Counted from the first letter of the stretch, positions 1-9,313 are shown. The stretch: DNA of 14,992 nucleotides from Ruminococcaceae bacterium UBA1438 (GCA_002329285.1 DCTO01000117.1:1-14992); one strand, 5' to 3'. A program made the numbers and translations. Notes: generated by a model not told the origin, from the letters alone.

Positions 1-1
1 T

Positions 2-2569
2 GAAAAAAGCATTAAGGGCTATAAGGAAATTGAATATGAGGTTATGCGCGATGCGAATGACACCGCCATAACCATCTGTAATATGGAAAATATTGACCCC
101 GTCGGTATTCACACGGGCGATTCAATTGTTGTCTGCCCGTCGCAGACTCTCACTAATAAGGAATATCATATGCTGCGCGATTCCGCTCTGCGCATAATCC
201 GTGAGCTTGAAATTGAGGGCGGCTGCAACGTTCAGTTCGCGCTTGACCCTCATTCGTTCCAGTATTATCTCATTGAGGTTAATCCCCGCGTTTCGCGTTC
301 CTCAGCGCTTGCCTCAAAGGCTTCGGGTTATCCGATTGCAAGGGTTTCCGCAAAAATCGCAGTCGGAATGCATCTTGATGAAATCCCGATTGCAAACACC
401 CCCGCATCCTTTGAGCCAACGCTTGATTACGTTGTTTCAAAGATTGCGCGTTTCCCGTTTGATAAATTTTCAGATGCAAATAACAGCCTCAACACCCAGA
501 TGAAAGCAACGGGCGAGGTTATGGCAATCGGCAGAACTGTTGAGGAGAGCCTCTTAAAGGCAATCCGCTCGCTTGAAACCGGCGTTTGCCATCTTTATAA
601 CAAAAAGTTTGATGAGTATTCCGCTCAGGAGCTTCTTGATTACATTAAAATCGGCACGGATGACCGCATTTATGCAATCGCCCAGCTCATCAGGCTTAAT
701 GTGGATTTAATTCATATTTATAACGCAACAAAGATTGATATGTTCTTCATAGAAAAGCTGAAGAATATAGTTGAGGCAGAGCGCGCTATTAAGGAGAATA
801 TCGGCTCTGTAGATGCGTTGCGCGATGCAAAGAAGATCGGCATTTCCGATAAATATATCGGTATCTGCTGGAATATGACGGAGGCGGAGATTTTCCGCCT
901 GCGCAAGGCAAACGGCATTTTCCCCGTGTATAAGATGATAGATACCTGCGCTTCGGAATTTGATTCCTATGTGCCTTATTTCTATTCAACCTATGAAGAG
1001 GAAAATGAAAGCATCGTTTCCGATAAAAAGAAAATTGTTGTTCTCGGCTCCGGTCCCATCAGAATCGGCCAGGGCGTTGAATTTGATTATTCAACCGTTC
1101 ATGCAATCTGGTCAATCCGCGAGGCAGGATATGAGGCAATTATCATTAACAATAACCCTGAAACCGTTTCAACGGATTATACCACCTCCGATAAGCTCTA
1201 TTTTGAGCCGCTTACGGTTGAGGACGTTATGAACGTTCTGGAACTTGAAAAGCCGATGGGCATTGTTGTTTCACTCGGCGGGCAGACGGCAATTAATCTT
1301 GCGCCTCCGCTTGATGCGCTTGGCGTTCCGATTATCGGCACGGATGTTGTTGCGATTGACAGGGCTGAAAACCGCGATTCCTTTGAAAAGGTTATGGAAA
1401 GCCTCGGAATTCCGCAGCCAAAGGGTGTTGCGGTAACCAATATTGAGGATGGCGTCAGCGTTGCCGAAAAAATCGGATATCCCGTTCTTGTGCGCCCTTC
1501 CTTTGTCCTGGGCGGCAGGGCAATGCAAATTGTTTCAAACGAAAAGAATCTTCGCCATTATCTGCAAACCGCCGTTGAAATTAACACGGAGCAGCCGGTT
1601 TTGGTTGATAAATACATTATGGGCCGCGAGCTTGAGGTTGATGCGATTTGTGACGGCAATGACGTTTTCATCCCCGGCATTATGGAGCATGTTGAAAGAA
1701 CCGGCGTTCACAGCGGCGATTCCATTTCCGTTTATCCGACCTTCACGGCTAATGAAAGCGTTAAGCAGAAGATAATTGAATACACGGTCAAGCTCGGCAA
1801 GGCAATAAATATTATCGGCCTTTATAATATCCAGTTTATTGCGGATGAAAATGATGAGGTTTATGTTATTGAGGTTAATCCCCGTTCGTCAAGAACGGTG
1901 CCCTTCCTTTCAAAGGCAACTTCAATCCCGATGGCGCATATCGCAACCCAGGTTATCCTCGGTCATTCATTAAAGGAACAGGGAATAACAGAGGTTTGCC
2001 CGCCGGAGAAAAAGCGCTGGTATGTTAAAGCGCCTGCCTTTTCCTTCTCAAAGCTTAAAGGGATGGACACTTATCTTTCCCCGGAAATGAAATCAACCGG
2101 TGAGGCAATCGGCTATGATAAATCCTTAACCCGCGCGCTTTATAAGGCAATTCAGGCAAGCGGGCTTAACGTTGCAAACTACGGCACGGTGCTTGCCACC
2201 ATTGCAGATGCGGATAAGGAAGCTGCGCTTCCGCTCATCAGGCGCTTTTATGATTTGGGCTTTAATATTGAGGCAACCTCTGGCACGGCTGCATTCCTCA
2301 AAGAGCACGGCATCCGCACCCGTGTGCGCAAAAAGTTAACTCTTAACGGCAGCGATGAAATTCTTGTTGCGCTGCGCCAGGGGCATATTTCATACGTTAT
2401 TAACACAATTGACGTTAATCACGGCGACAGCCATACGGATGGTTCTGAAATCCGCCGCGCCGCAGTTGAAAATAACGTAACAATGTTCACCTCGCTTGAT
2501 ACGGTTAAGGTGCTCCTTGATGTGCTTGAGGAAATCACACTCGGCGTTTCAACCATTGATGAGGAATAA
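2..2569 (+). CDS. carB: Carbamoyl-phosphate synthase large subunit (5' partial)
   Basis: Makes carbamoyl phosphate from bicarbonate, two ATP and ammonia delivered by the small subunit CarA; it feeds pyrimidine and arginine synthesis in the cytosol. The frame is open from base 2, so about 210 N-terminal residues lie outside; 855 of the usual ~1070 residues are present. Seen here: the end of the first ATP-grasp unit ([20 protein letters not shown]), the oligomerisation segment, the second synthetase half from about nt 1030 ([50 protein letters not shown]), and the C-terminal MGS-like allosteric domain from about nt 2170 ([15 protein letters not shown]). In the family, UMP and ornithine act on that last domain. 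It is the first visible gene of the pyr operon. Stop at 2567-2569, directly followed by a GC-rich hairpin. No internal break. Confidence 0.97.
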   Translation, partial: EKSIKGYKEIEYEVMRDANDTAITICNMENIDPVGIHTGDSIVVCPSQTLTNKEYHMLRDSALRIIRELEIEGGCNVQFALDPHSFQYYLIEVNPRVSRSSALASKASGYPIARVSAKIAVGMHLDEIPIANTPASFEPTLDYVVSKIARFPFDKFSDANNSLNTQMKATGEVMAIGRTVEESLLKAIRSLETGVCHLYNKKFDEYSAQELLDYIKIGTDDRIYAIAQLIRLNVDLIHIYNATKIDMFFIEKLKNIVEAERAIKENIGSVDALRDAKKIGISDKYIGICWNMTEAEIFRLRKANGIFPVYKMIDTCASEFDSYVPYFYSTYEEENESIVSDKKKIVVLGSGPIRIGQGVEFDYSTVHAIWSIREAGYEAIIINNNPETVSTDYTTSDKLYFEPLTVEDVMNVLELEKPMGIVVSLGGQTAINLAPPLDALGVPIIGTDVVAIDRAENRDSFEKVMESLGIPQPKGVAVTNIEDGVSVAEKIGYPVLVRPSFVLGGRAMQIVSNEKNLRHYLQTAVEINTEQPVLVDKYIMGRELEVDAICDGNDVFIPGIMEHVERTGVHSGDSISVYPTFTANESVKQKIIEYTVKLGKAINIIGLYNIQFIADENDEVYVIEVNPRSSRTVPFLSKATSIPMAHIATQVILGHSLKEQGITEVCPPEKKRWYVKAPAFSFSKLKGMDTYLSPEMKSTGEAIGYDKSLTRALYKAIQASGLNVANYGTVLATIADADKEAALPLIRRFYDLGFNIEATSGTAAFLKEHGIRTRVRKKLTLNGSDEILVALRQGHISYVINTIDVNHGDSHTDGSEIRRAAVENNVTMFTSLDTVKVLLDVLEEITLGVSTIDEE

Positions 2570-2570
2570 A

Positions 2571-2598
2571 GTTGGGGGCGACGACCTCGGCGCCCCGC
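2571..2598 (+). repeat. GC-rich intergenic hairpin element, copy 1
   Basis: Begins two bases after the carB stop. It reads GTTG, then a 6-bp stem GGGGCG (2575-2580) paired with CGCCCC (2591-2596) around a 10-nt loop, then GC. Copy 2 after pyrF has the same ends, stem length and loop length. There is no T-run after it, so it is not an intrinsic terminator. It would form in the operon mRNA between carB and pyrK. The type resembles small palindromic repeats I associate with Oscillospiraceae genomes; that link is from memory. Confidence 0.6.
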
Positions 2599-2610
2599 AA
2601 GGTAATAATT

Positions 2611-3339
2611 ATGTCAATTCAAGGTATTTACACAATTAAATCAAACTGCGCGCTCACGGCAGACGTTTTTAAAATGGTGCTGGAGGGGGACACCTCTGCA
2701 ATCACCGCTTCGGGTCAGTTTATTAACATTCAGCTTGAGGGCAGATTTCTGCGCCGCCCGATTTCTGTTTGCGATTATGATGAAACCACAATCACAATCA
2801 TCTATAAGGTTGTTGGCGAGGGCACGGAGCAGATGAGCGCGCTTAAGGCAGGGGAAAGGCTTGATTGCCTTGTCGGCCTTGGCAACGGCTATGATATCTC
2901 TAAATCAGAAAAACCTCTTGTTATCGGCGGCGGTGTCGGAATTCCTCCGCTTTATAATCTCACAAAGCGCCTTATTGCAAACGGGCAGAAGCCTATTGTA
3001 ATTCTCGGCTTCAACACTAAAAGTGAAATCTTTTATTTTGATGAATTCAAGGCTCTCGGATGTGAAATCAGGGTTACAACGGTTGACGGCAGCTTCGGCA
3101 CGAAAGGTTTCGTAACAGATGCTATGGATTCAGATTATGATTATTTTTACACCTGCGGCCCAATGCCGATGTTCAGGGCAATTGAAAGCGTTGCAAAAAC
3201 CTCCGGCCAGTTCAGCTTTGAGGAAAGAATGGGCTGCGGCTTTGGCGCCTGTATGGGGTGCTCATGTAAAACAAAGGATGGTTATAAGCGCATCTGCAAG
3301 GATGGCCCCGTGCTTGTAAGGGAGGAAATCGTATGGTAG
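2611..3339 (+). CDS. pyrK: Dihydroorotate dehydrogenase B, electron transfer subunit PyrK
   Basis: FAD and [2Fe-2S] subunit that passes electrons from the FMN of PyrD to NAD+. It has 242 residues, slightly under the usual ~255. FAD-binding part: RRPISV (near residue 50); NAD-binding part: GGGVGIPPL (near residue 110) and CGPMPMF. The iron-sulfur cluster ligands are C209, C214, C217 and C229 (C-X4-C-X2-C-X11-C), with the extra Cys219 often seen in the family. ATG at 2611 is chosen, with AAGG eight bases upstream; an in-frame TTG at 2572 would translate the intergenic hairpin and is unlikely. It overlaps pyrD by 7 nt, which fits a 2:2 complex made in balance. Confidence 0.95.
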   Translation: MSIQGIYTIKSNCALTADVFKMVLEGDTSAITASGQFINIQLEGRFLRRPISVCDYDETTITIIYKVVGEGTEQMSALKAGERLDCLVGLGNGYDISKSEKPLVIGGGVGIPPLYNLTKRLIANGQKPIVILGFNTKSEIFYFDEFKALGCEIRVTTVDGSFGTKGFVTDAMDSDYDYFYTCGPMPMFRAIESVAKTSGQFSFEERMGCGFGACMGCSCKTKDGYKRICKDGPVLVREEIVW

Positions 3340-4244
3340 ATCTTTCGGTAAATTTCTGCGGCATGCAGATGGATAATCCCGTCGTTCCCGCAAGCGGCAC
3401 CTTCGGCTTCGGCAAGGAATTCAAGGATTTTTACGATATCAATATCCTCGGCTCCTTCTCGTTCAAGGGCACCACAAAGGATGCCCGCTTCGGCAATCCC
3501 ACTCCCAGAATTGCTGAATGCAAAAACGGAATGATAAACGCAGTCGGCCTTCAGAATCCGGGAGTTGAAAGCGTTATAAAAAATGAGCTTCCCGAATTAA
3601 AGAAATTCTTTCACAAAAAGGTTATCGCAAATGTCAGCGGCTTTTCGGTTGAGGATTATGCTTACACCTGCGCTTTGCTTGATAAGGAGGAGCAGGTCGG
3701 CATCTTAGAGGTTAACGTTTCCTGCCCCAATGTTCACGGCGGCGGAATGAGCTTTAGCACGGATCCTGCCTGTGCCGCAGAGGTAACACGTGCGGTTAAG
3801 GCGGTAACAACAAAGCCGGTTATTATCAAGCTTTCACCAAATGTAACGGATATCGTTGTAATCGCAAAGGCGTGCGAGGAGGCGGGGGCAGACGGCATTT
3901 GCCTCATTAACACGCTTCTCGGTATGAGGATTGATACAAAACGCAGAACGCCTGTAATTGCAAACAAAATGGGCGGCTTTTCAGGCGATGCGGTTTTCCC
4001 TGTGGCAGTAAGAATGGTTTATCAGGTTTCAAAGGCATGCAATATTCCCGTAATGGGCTGCGGCGGTGTTTCTTCAGCCGCTGATGTTATTGAAATGATG
4101 ATGGCCGGAGCAACCGCCGTTCAGGTAGGCGCGGCAAATCTGGTTAATCCGTTTGCCTGCAAGGAAATTATAGAGGCTCTGCCCGCAGAGTGCGAGCGCC
4201 TCGGAATAGAAAGAATAAGCGATATAATAGGAGTTGTTGATTAA
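3333..4244 (+). CDS. pyrD: Dihydroorotate dehydrogenase B, catalytic subunit PyrD
   Basis: Oxidises dihydroorotate to orotate using FMN, handing electrons to PyrK and then NAD+ (class 1B, cytosolic). It has 303 residues, normal for the class. N-terminal FMN-barrel motif [16 protein letters not shown], the lysine of FSFKGTT, the catalytic base Cys131 in VNVSCPN (a cysteine marks class 1; class 2 enzymes use serine), then [16 protein letters not shown] and the FMN-phosphate loop [11 protein letters not shown] followed by GATAVQVG. The start at 3333 has GGAGG at 3321-3325 and sits inside the last codons of pyrK. Its stop TAA shares a base with the ATG of pyrF (TAATG), so the two are probably translationally coupled. 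Confidence 0.97.
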   Translation: MVDLSVNFCGMQMDNPVVPASGTFGFGKEFKDFYDINILGSFSFKGTTKDARFGNPTPRIAECKNGMINAVGLQNPGVESVIKNELPELKKFFHKKVIANVSGFSVEDYAYTCALLDKEEQVGILEVNVSCPNVHGGGMSFSTDPACAAEVTRAVKAVTTKPVIIKLSPNVTDIVVIAKACEEAGADGICLINTLLGMRIDTKRRTPVIANKMGGFSGDAVFPVAVRMVYQVSKACNIPVMGCGGVSSAADVIEMMMAGATAVQVGAANLVNPFACKEIIEALPAECERLGIERISDIIGVVD

Positions 4245-4948
4245 TGGGTAAGGATGTTATTATTGCCTGCGATTTCAGCAGTGCGTCAGAAACCTTTGCC
4301 TTCCTTGATAAATTCAGGGATGAGGAAAGAAAGCCCTTTGTTAAAATAGGGATGGAGCTTTATTATGCAGAGGGTCCCTCAATCGTGCGGGAAATTAAGG
4401 CAAGGGGTCATAAAATCTTTCTTGATTTAAAGCTGCACGATATTCCGAACACGGTTAAAAAATCAATGGCTGTGCTTTCCTCCCTTGATGTGGATATGAC
4501 AAATCTTCACGCTGCCGGCACAATTGATATGATGAAGGCGGCGCTTGAGGGCTTAACAAAGGCAGACGGCACACGCCCGATTCTGATTGCGGTAACGCAG
4601 CTCACCTCAACAAGCGAGGAGCGCATGCAAAATGAGCTTCTCATCAATGCTTCAATTAATGAAACTATCGTTAAATATGCTGAAAACACAAAAGCCGCAG
4701 GGCTTGACGGTGTTGTCTGCTCACCGCTGGAGGCGGGCATGGTTAAATCCGCTTGCGGCAGTGAATTCATAACCGTCACTCCCGGTGTGCGCTTTGCTGA
4801 TGGCGAGGTTGGCGATCAGGTTCGCGTAACAACGCCGGCAAAGGCAAAGGAAATCGGCTCTGATTACATCGTTGTCGGCAGGCCGATAACACAAGCGGCA
4901 GATCCCGTTGCCGCTTACCGCCGCTGCGTTGCGGAATTTGTTGATTAA
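4244..4948 (+). CDS. pyrF: Orotidine 5'-phosphate decarboxylase (type 1)
   Basis: Decarboxylates OMP to UMP, the last step of the pathway. It has 234 residues, typical of the bacterial short type 1 form rather than the longer type 2 form. The catalytic charge network is complete: D10 (IACDF), K34 (FVKIGMELY), and the D61-x-K63-x-x-D66-I motif in [12 protein letters not shown]. The phosphate-binding end is present as VTPGVRF and IVVGRPIT. The start codon overlaps the pyrD stop by one base. A second copy of the intergenic hairpin follows the stop, before pyrE. Enzyme order in the operon does not follow the pathway: pyrF comes before pyrE, which makes its substrate. Confidence 0.97.
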   Translation: MGKDVIIACDFSSASETFAFLDKFRDEERKPFVKIGMELYYAEGPSIVREIKARGHKIFLDLKLHDIPNTVKKSMAVLSSLDVDMTNLHAAGTIDMMKAALEGLTKADGTRPILIAVTQLTSTSEERMQNELLINASINETIVKYAENTKAAGLDGVVCSPLEAGMVKSACGSEFITVTPGVRFADGEVGDQVRVTTPAKAKEIGSDYIVVGRPITQAADPVAAYRRCVAEFVD

Positions 4949-4951
4949 AAT

Positions 4952-4980
4952 GTTGGGGGGCGGCGTTCTCTATGCCCCGC
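4952..4980 (+). repeat. GC-rich intergenic hairpin element, copy 2
   Basis: Sits between the pyrF stop and the pyrE ribosome binding site. GTTGG, then GGGGCG (4957-4962) paired with TGCCCC (4973-4978, one G-U pair), 10-nt loop, then GC. The ends, stem position and loop length match copy 1 after carB while the loop sequence differs, so pairing rather than loop sequence is kept. No T-run follows, so it should not stop transcription by itself. Confidence 0.6.
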
Positions 4981-4996
4981 TTAAAAGGAGAAGCTT

Positions 4997-5653
4997 ATGG
5001 AAAACTATAAACGCGAATTTATTGAATTTTTGGAAAGCGCAGGCGTTTTGAAATTCGGCGATTTCACTGCAAAAAGCGGCAGAAAAATCCCGTATTTCAT
5101 CAATGCCGGCGATATTAAAACCGGCGCTCAGATTCGAAAGCTGGGCGAGTTTTATGCCAAGGCCTATTTTGAAAAGCTCGGTAAAAAGCGCGCTGTTCTT
5201 TACGGCCCGGCATATAAGGGCATTCCGATAGCGGTTTCCGTTTCCGTTGCGCTTGCGCAGCAGGGGCTTGATGTGCCGTTTTTCTTTAACCGTAAGGAGG
5301 AAAAGGATCACGGCGAGGGCGGCGTTTTCGTTGGCTATAAGCCTTCTGCCGGCGAGGAAATCGTTATTGTTGAGGATGTTATAACCGCCGGCACAGCAAT
5401 CAGGGAAAGCATGGAAATTCTTTCTTCTCTCACTGATGTTAAGGTTGCGGCAGTCTTTGTTATGGTGGACCGCAAGGAAAAGGGCAAAACAGAAAAATCC
5501 GCTATGGCGGAGGTCGGCGAGGAATTCGGCTTTCCGGTTTATTCCGTCGTTGATGTTTATGACATTATTGAATATCTTGAGGAAGATGAAAAGAACCGCG
5601 AAAACGTTGAAAGAATAAAGAATTATCTTGCAGTTAACGGAGCAAAGGCATAA
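4997..5653 (+). CDS. pyrE: Orotate phosphoribosyltransferase
   Basis: Joins orotate and PRPP to give OMP. It has 218 residues, as expected. The PRPP loop lies at residues 122-134 ([12 protein letters not shown]), with the acidic pair E126-D127; the mobile catalytic loop is at 100-109 ([10 protein letters not shown]), and the orotate and phosphate contacts come from the N-terminal [19 protein letters not shown] at 4997 has AAAAGGAG at 4983-4990. It is separated from pyrF by 48 nt that hold hairpin copy 2, and from pyrB by 16 nt. This is the usual bacterial orotate enzyme rather than a purine PRTase, judging from the FINAG and KDHGEGG segments. Confidence 0.96.
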   Translation: MENYKREFIEFLESAGVLKFGDFTAKSGRKIPYFINAGDIKTGAQIRKLGEFYAKAYFEKLGKKRAVLYGPAYKGIPIAVSVSVALAQQGLDVPFFFNRKEEKDHGEGGVFVGYKPSAGEEIVIVEDVITAGTAIRESMEILSSLTDVKVAAVFVMVDRKEKGKTEKSAMAEVGEEFGFPVYSVVDVYDIIEYLEEDEKNRENVERIKNYLAVNGAKA

Positions 5654-5669
5654 GAAAGGAAGTGCTTAT

Positions 5670-6602
5670 ATGCGCCATTTATTGGATACAACTGATTTAT
5701 CCCTTCAGGAGATTGATGAAATGCTCTCTCTCGCAATGGATATTATTGAAAATAAGGGTAAATATTCCGCAGTCTGCTCGGGAAAGAAGCTTGCAACGCT
5801 TTTCTTTGAGCCAAGCACAAGAACCCGCCTTTCCTTTGAGGCGGCAATGATGGAGCTTGGCGGCAATGTGCTCGGCTTTTCAGAGGCGAATTCTTCCTCT
5901 GCTTCTAAGGGGGAATCCGTGTCAGACACGATTAAGATCGTTTCATATTATGCGGATATCATCGCAATGCGCCATCCTGTTGAGGGCGCGCCGCGCGTTG
6001 CCTCCCGCAAATCAGAGGTGCCTGTTATCAATGCGGGCGACGGCGGCCACAGTCATCCAACCCAAACACTAACTGATCTTCTCACAATCTTCCGCGAAAA
6101 GGGCAGGCTTGGTAACTTAACCATCGGCCTTTGCGGCGATCTGAAATTCGGCAGAACGGTTCACAGCCTGATTAAAGCTATGTGCCGTTATGAGGGCGTG
6201 AAATTCGTTTTAATCTCTCCCAAAGAGCTCTCCGTTCCCGATTACATTAAAACAGATTATCTTGATGAAAAGGGAATCGAATATGTTGAGGTTGAGAAGA
6301 TGGAGGAGGTTATGCCATCCCTTGATATTCTCTATATGACCCGCATCCAGCGTGAGCGCTTTTTCTCAGAGGATGAATATCTCAAGCATAAGGATGCCTT
6401 CGTGCTGGATATGCCAAAGCTTGAAAATGCAAAGGCTGATTTAACGATAATGCATCCGCTGCCCCGCGTTAATGAAATCACTCCAGATGTTGATGAGGAC
6501 AGCAGGGCAAAATATTTTGAGCAGGCGCTTAACGGCAAATATATCCGAATGGCGCTGATTATAACATTATTGAAATGGGCAGGTGAAACCGATGAAGATT
6601 GA
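5670..6602 (+). CDS. pyrB: Aspartate carbamoyltransferase catalytic subunit
   Basis: Condenses carbamoyl phosphate and aspartate to N-carbamoyl-aspartate, the committed pathway step. It has 310 residues, matching class B catalytic chains. Carbamoyl-phosphate loop [12 protein letters not shown] (S49-T50-R51-T52-R53), the flexible loop lysine K80 in SASKGES (a neighbouring subunit supplies it in the family), H129-P130-T131-Q132 in [10 protein letters not shown], aspartate-side MTRIQRERF and [12 protein letters not shown] 5670 is preceded by AAGGAAG at 5656-5662; a longer in-frame start at 5628 lies inside pyrE and adds unrelated residues, so it is rejected. Its 3' end overlaps pyrI by 11 nt, as expected for catalytic and regulatory chains of one holoenzyme. 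Confidence 0.97.
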   Translation: MRHLLDTTDLSLQEIDEMLSLAMDIIENKGKYSAVCSGKKLATLFFEPSTRTRLSFEAAMMELGGNVLGFSEANSSSASKGESVSDTIKIVSYYADIIAMRHPVEGAPRVASRKSEVPVINAGDGGHSHPTQTLTDLLTIFREKGRLGNLTIGLCGDLKFGRTVHSLIKAMCRYEGVKFVLISPKELSVPDYIKTDYLDEKGIEYVEVEKMEEVMPSLDILYMTRIQRERFFSEDEYLKHKDAFVLDMPKLENAKADLTIMHPLPRVNEITPDVDEDSRAKYFEQALNGKYIRMALIITLLKWAGETDED

Positions 6603-7008
6603 TGAAATTGAAAACGGCTATGTGCTTGATCATATTTCTGCCGGCATGGGAATGAAGGTTTATTATGCTCTTGGGCTTGATAAGCTTTCCTGCCAGGTTG
6701 CAATAATCCAAAATGCAAAATCAGAAAAGCTCGGCAAAAAGGATATCATTAAGGTTAATGAGCTTATCAATCTTAATTTTGATGTGCTTGGCTTTATTGA
6801 TTCGGGCATAACGGTTAATATTATTGAAAATTCCGTTGCCTCAAAGAAAAAGCTTTCAATGCCCCAAAGAATCAAGGGCGTTGCGAAATGCTCAAATCCC
6901 AGGTGCATAACAAATGTTGAGGATAACGTGCCTTATGAATTTGCATTAACAGATAAAAAAGGAACTTATCGCTGCATCTATTGCGAAACGAAAGCAAAAC
7001 GGTTATAA
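6592..7008 (+). CDS. pyrI: Aspartate carbamoyltransferase regulatory subunit
   Basis: Zinc-binding chain that assembles with PyrB trimers and carries the allosteric nucleotide site. It has 138 residues, shorter than E. coli PyrI (153) mainly at the N terminus. The zinc ligands are C100, C105, C128 and C131, with the same C-X4-C and C-X2-C spacing as E. coli. Residues matching E. coli effector contacts are kept: D13-H14 in VLDHI, K54 in KKDIIKV, and the lysines at 85-87 before LSMPQRI. Start ATG 6592 is preferred, with AGGTGA at 6581-6586; the GTG at 6583 lies inside that site. Tandem stops TAATAA. Its last codons hold a likely promoter for the next gene. Confidence 0.95.
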   Translation: MKIDEIENGYVLDHISAGMGMKVYYALGLDKLSCQVAIIQNAKSEKLGKKDIIKVNELINLNFDVLGFIDSGITVNIIENSVASKKKLSMPQRIKGVAKCSNPRCITNVEDNVPYEFALTDKKGTYRCIYCETKAKRL

Positions 7009-7009
7009 T
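6981..7009 (+). promoter_or_regulatory. Probable sigma-A promoter for the aquaporin gene, inside pyrI
   Basis: TTGCGA at 6981-6986, a 17-bp spacer, and a perfect TATAAT at 7004-7009 that overlaps the pyrI stop codon. Transcription would begin near 7016, leaving a leader of about 38 nt with AAGGAG at 7041-7046. The -35 matches four of six consensus bases. Because the boxes lie largely in coding sequence (tyrosine-cysteine-glutamate codons), the match may be chance. Confidence 0.4.
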
Positions 7010-7053
7010 AATATAAAGCTAATTGCTTGAAATAAAAATAAGGAGTTATCATT

Positions 7054-7764
7054 ATGAAAAAGTATCTTGCTGAATTAATCGGCACCTGCGTGCTGGTAAC
7101 CCTCGGTTGCGGCACTGCAATGCTTGTCGGCTGTGATGCGGCAAATGGCGGCGGTTATATTTTAACAGCGCTTGCCTTTGGTTTAACAATCGTTGGCATG
7201 GCTTATTCCATCGGCAATATTTCCGGCTGCCACATCAATCCGGCTGTTTCTTTCGGCGTTTTAATCAGCGGGGGAATGAGCGTTTCCGATTTCATCGGTT
7301 ATGTTATTTCTCAGTGCGTCGGCGGCTTTGCCGGCGTTGGCATTCTTGCGCTTATCTTCGGCGCTGGTCAGGTAACGGATCAAACCGGCGGCTTTGGCGC
7401 AAACGGGCTTGCTGGCGTTAACGGTAGCGTCATTGCCGGTCTTGCTGTTGAGATCGTTTTAACCTTCATCTTTGTTTTAACAATCCTCGGCGTAACCTCC
7501 AAAAAGGCAAAACACGGCTCCTTCGGCGGCCTCGTTATCGGTTTAACATTAACATTGGTTCATATTCTCGGCATTGGCTTAACAGGAACCTCTGTTAACC
7601 CGGCTCGCAGCATTGCTCCTGCAGTTGCTGCCGCTGTCAACGGAAACACAGATCCGATTAAGAGCCTGTGGATTTTCATTGTTGCTCCGCTCATCGGCGC
7701 AGCTCTTGCGGCTCTTATTTATAAATATCTTGAGGGCGGTAAAGCCAAATCCAAGGCGAAATAA
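7054..7764 (+). CDS. aqpZ: Aquaporin, AqpZ-type water channel
   Basis: Major intrinsic protein forming a tetrameric channel in the cytoplasmic membrane. It has 236 residues with six hydrophobic spans and two half-helices carrying NPA at 62-64 and NPA-R at 182-185. The four residues of the selectivity filter equal those of E. coli AqpZ: F42 (LAFGLT), H170 (TLVHIL), T179 (GTSVNPA) and R185. This favours water over glycerol, since glycerol facilitators have a glycine in place of the histidine. AAGGAG lies eight bases upstream of the ATG. It follows pyrI by 45 nt with no terminator between, so it may be read both from the pyr operon and from its own promoter; a terminator follows. No functional link to pyrimidine synthesis is evident. 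Confidence 0.93.
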   Translation: MKKYLAELIGTCVLVTLGCGTAMLVGCDAANGGGYILTALAFGLTIVGMAYSIGNISGCHINPAVSFGVLISGGMSVSDFIGYVISQCVGGFAGVGILALIFGAGQVTDQTGGFGANGLAGVNGSVIAGLAVEIVLTFIFVLTILGVTSKKAKHGSFGGLVIGLTLTLVHILGIGLTGTSVNPARSIAPAVAAAVNGNTDPIKSLWIFIVAPLIGAALAALIYKYLEGGKAKSKAK

Positions 7765-7776
7765 GATATTAAGGAA

Positions 7777-7804
7777 GGGACGCCTTCATGGCGTCCCGTT
7801 TTTC
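7777..7804 (+). terminator. Intrinsic terminator after the aquaporin gene
   Basis: Perfect 8-bp stem GGGACGCC (7777-7784) / GGCGTCCC (7790-7797), 5-nt loop TTCAT, followed by GTTTTTC. It lies only 24 nt before the next start codon, so the symporter gene either relies on read-through or on a promoter I could not recognise. Confidence 0.85.
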
Positions 7805-7827
7805 GCTTAACATTAATTGAGGTATAA

Positions 7828-9270
7828 ATGAAATATATTTCTAAAAAAGAAAAGGCCAATTATTATTTCGGCCTGATCGGGCAGAACATACTCTATGCGC
7901 TTATCGGCGGCTCTTTTTTTACATATTATTTAACCGATATTGCGCTTTTTCCTCCGCTTCTTGTTTCGGTAATGCTGATTGTTATGAAGGTGTGGGATGG
8001 CGTAAACGATCCGATTGTCGGCTCCTTTGTTGATAAGCACACCTTTAAAAACGGCGAAAAGCTGCGCCCGTTTTTGAAATATACTCCGCTTCCCGTCGGC
8101 GTTTTCACGGTGCTTATGTTCATCGTTTTTTCAACGGATGATAAGCTTCTGTGGCTTCGCGTTGCATATTTCGTTATTATGTATATATGCTGGGATCTGG
8201 CTTACACCTTCCAGGATGTTGCCATCTGGGGCATAACCGCGGCGGTTTCGCCCGATTCATCAGAGCGCGATGTTTTCGTTCAGTGGGCGCGCACCTTCGG
8301 CTCTATTTCTTATGGCGTTTTCGGTTTTGCGATTCCAATGGGGCTTGAAATGGTTGCCAATGCAACGGGCAGCAGTATGCGGCTTATGACGGTTGTTTTC
8401 GCAATAATATTTGGCCTTGGCGGCTCAATGATGAGCTTGCGCTGCTATCATGCGCAGGAGAGAATCAGAGTTCAGCAGGAAACCCAGCAGGAAAGCCTTA
8501 AGGAAAGCTTTTTGCTTCTTTTCAAGAATAAGATGATGCTGCTTGTAACCCTTGCAAATCTCTGCGGTGCGCTTGGCTTTGGTGCAAATCTTATCACATA
8601 TTTCTTCAAATATGAAATCCCTGCCAATTTTCTCGGCGAAAACAGCATGATCGGCGCGCTCGGCTTAACAACGATTTATTATATGTTCACAAGCATGCCC
8701 GGCTTCATCGGAATGATGTTTGCCGATAAGCTTAAAAAGCTTTGCCATGGCTATGTTAACACAATGATATTTATGCAAATCTGCAATATTGTTTCCCGCA
8801 CGATTGCCTTTTTCATCGGATTTGAGGGCAAAAATCTCTGGATTTCAATGATTGTTATCGGCATTGGCTCAATTCCGAGCGGCGCTTCCTCAATCGCGCA
8901 AACCTCTGTTTTTTGTGACAGCATTGATTATATGGAATATAAAACAGGCAAACGCACGGAGGGCATCACCTTCTCAATCCAAACCTCGTTCACAAAAATT
9001 TCAAGTGGCGTAACCGCAGGGCTTGCCGCTCTTGCGCTTCATCTTTTGAAATATAATGCGATTGATGATTCCGCAACCGTTTTTCTCGGCACACAGTCCG
9101 CCGCGTTTGACAGCTGGATCTGGCCGCTTGTAATTCTCACTCCTGCAATTGCAAGTCTGCTCTTCATCGTTCCGCTCCTCTTTATTCATTACACTCCCGA
9201 GGAACGCAAAAAGGTTGAAGAAACCTTAAAGGCACGCCGTAAAAAAGAGGCTGAAAGTATATCAGGATAA
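7828..9270 (+). CDS. GPH-family sugar:cation symporter (MFS superfamily)
   Basis: Membrane carrier of the glycoside-pentoside-hexuronide family, which couples uptake of a sugar or glycoside to Na+ or H+. It has 480 residues with about 12 hydrophobic spans. The family signature is clear near residue 55: VWDGVNDPIVGSFVDK, followed by GEKLRPFLKYTPLP; the central loop (residues 210-230) is charged and the C terminus ends in a lysine/arginine-rich tail (KKVEETLKARRKKEAE). GAGGT lies four bases before the ATG. It is a single gene between two terminators, with no glycosidase next to it, so the substrate cannot be read from context. The family assignment is firm; the substrate is unknown. Confidence 0.9.
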   Translation: MKYISKKEKANYYFGLIGQNILYALIGGSFFTYYLTDIALFPPLLVSVMLIVMKVWDGVNDPIVGSFVDKHTFKNGEKLRPFLKYTPLPVGVFTVLMFIVFSTDDKLLWLRVAYFVIMYICWDLAYTFQDVAIWGITAAVSPDSSERDVFVQWARTFGSISYGVFGFAIPMGLEMVANATGSSMRLMTVVFAIIFGLGGSMMSLRCYHAQERIRVQQETQQESLKESFLLLFKNKMMLLVTLANLCGALGFGANLITYFFKYEIPANFLGENSMIGALGLTTIYYMFTSMPGFIGMMFADKLKKLCHGYVNTMIFMQICNIVSRTIAFFIGFEGKNLWISMIVIGIGSIPSGASSIAQTSVFCDSIDYMEYKTGKRTEGITFSIQTSFTKISSGVTAGLAALALHLLKYNAIDDSATVFLGTQSAAFDSWIWPLVILTPAIASLLFIVPLLFIHYTPEERKKVEETLKARRKKEAESISG

Positions 9271-9279
9271 AAGAATTAA

Positions 9280-9313
9280 GGCTCAGGTTGCTTGGCAACC
9301 TGAGCCTTTTCTT
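9280..9313. terminator. Strong, probably bidirectional intrinsic terminator
   Basis: Perfect 12-bp stem GGCTCAGGTTGC (9280-9291) / GCAACCTGAGCC (9295-9306) with a 3-nt loop, then TTTTCTT on the + strand. It ends the symporter gene. On the - strand the same hairpin follows the stop that the frameshift-corrected TPR-like gene would use (9312-9314), with a weaker T-run, so it likely serves both converging units. Confidence 0.9.

Noticed and set aside
2572..2610. TTG start extending PyrK by 13 residues
   Set aside because: It would translate the GC-rich hairpin; the added residues match nothing in PyrK and ATG 2611 has its own AAGG site.
4949..4996. Intrinsic terminator between pyrF and pyrE
   Set aside because: There is a GC-rich stem but no T-run; the following bases are TTAAAAGGAG, a ribosome site.
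5628..5669. Longer start for PyrB inside the end of pyrE
   Set aside because: The added residues are not PyrB-like and ATG 5670 has AAGGAAG at a good distance.
6332..6718. 128-codon open frame on the - strand across the pyrB/pyrI junction
   Set aside because: Antisense to two well-conserved genes, no recognisable domain; a shadow of their codon usage.
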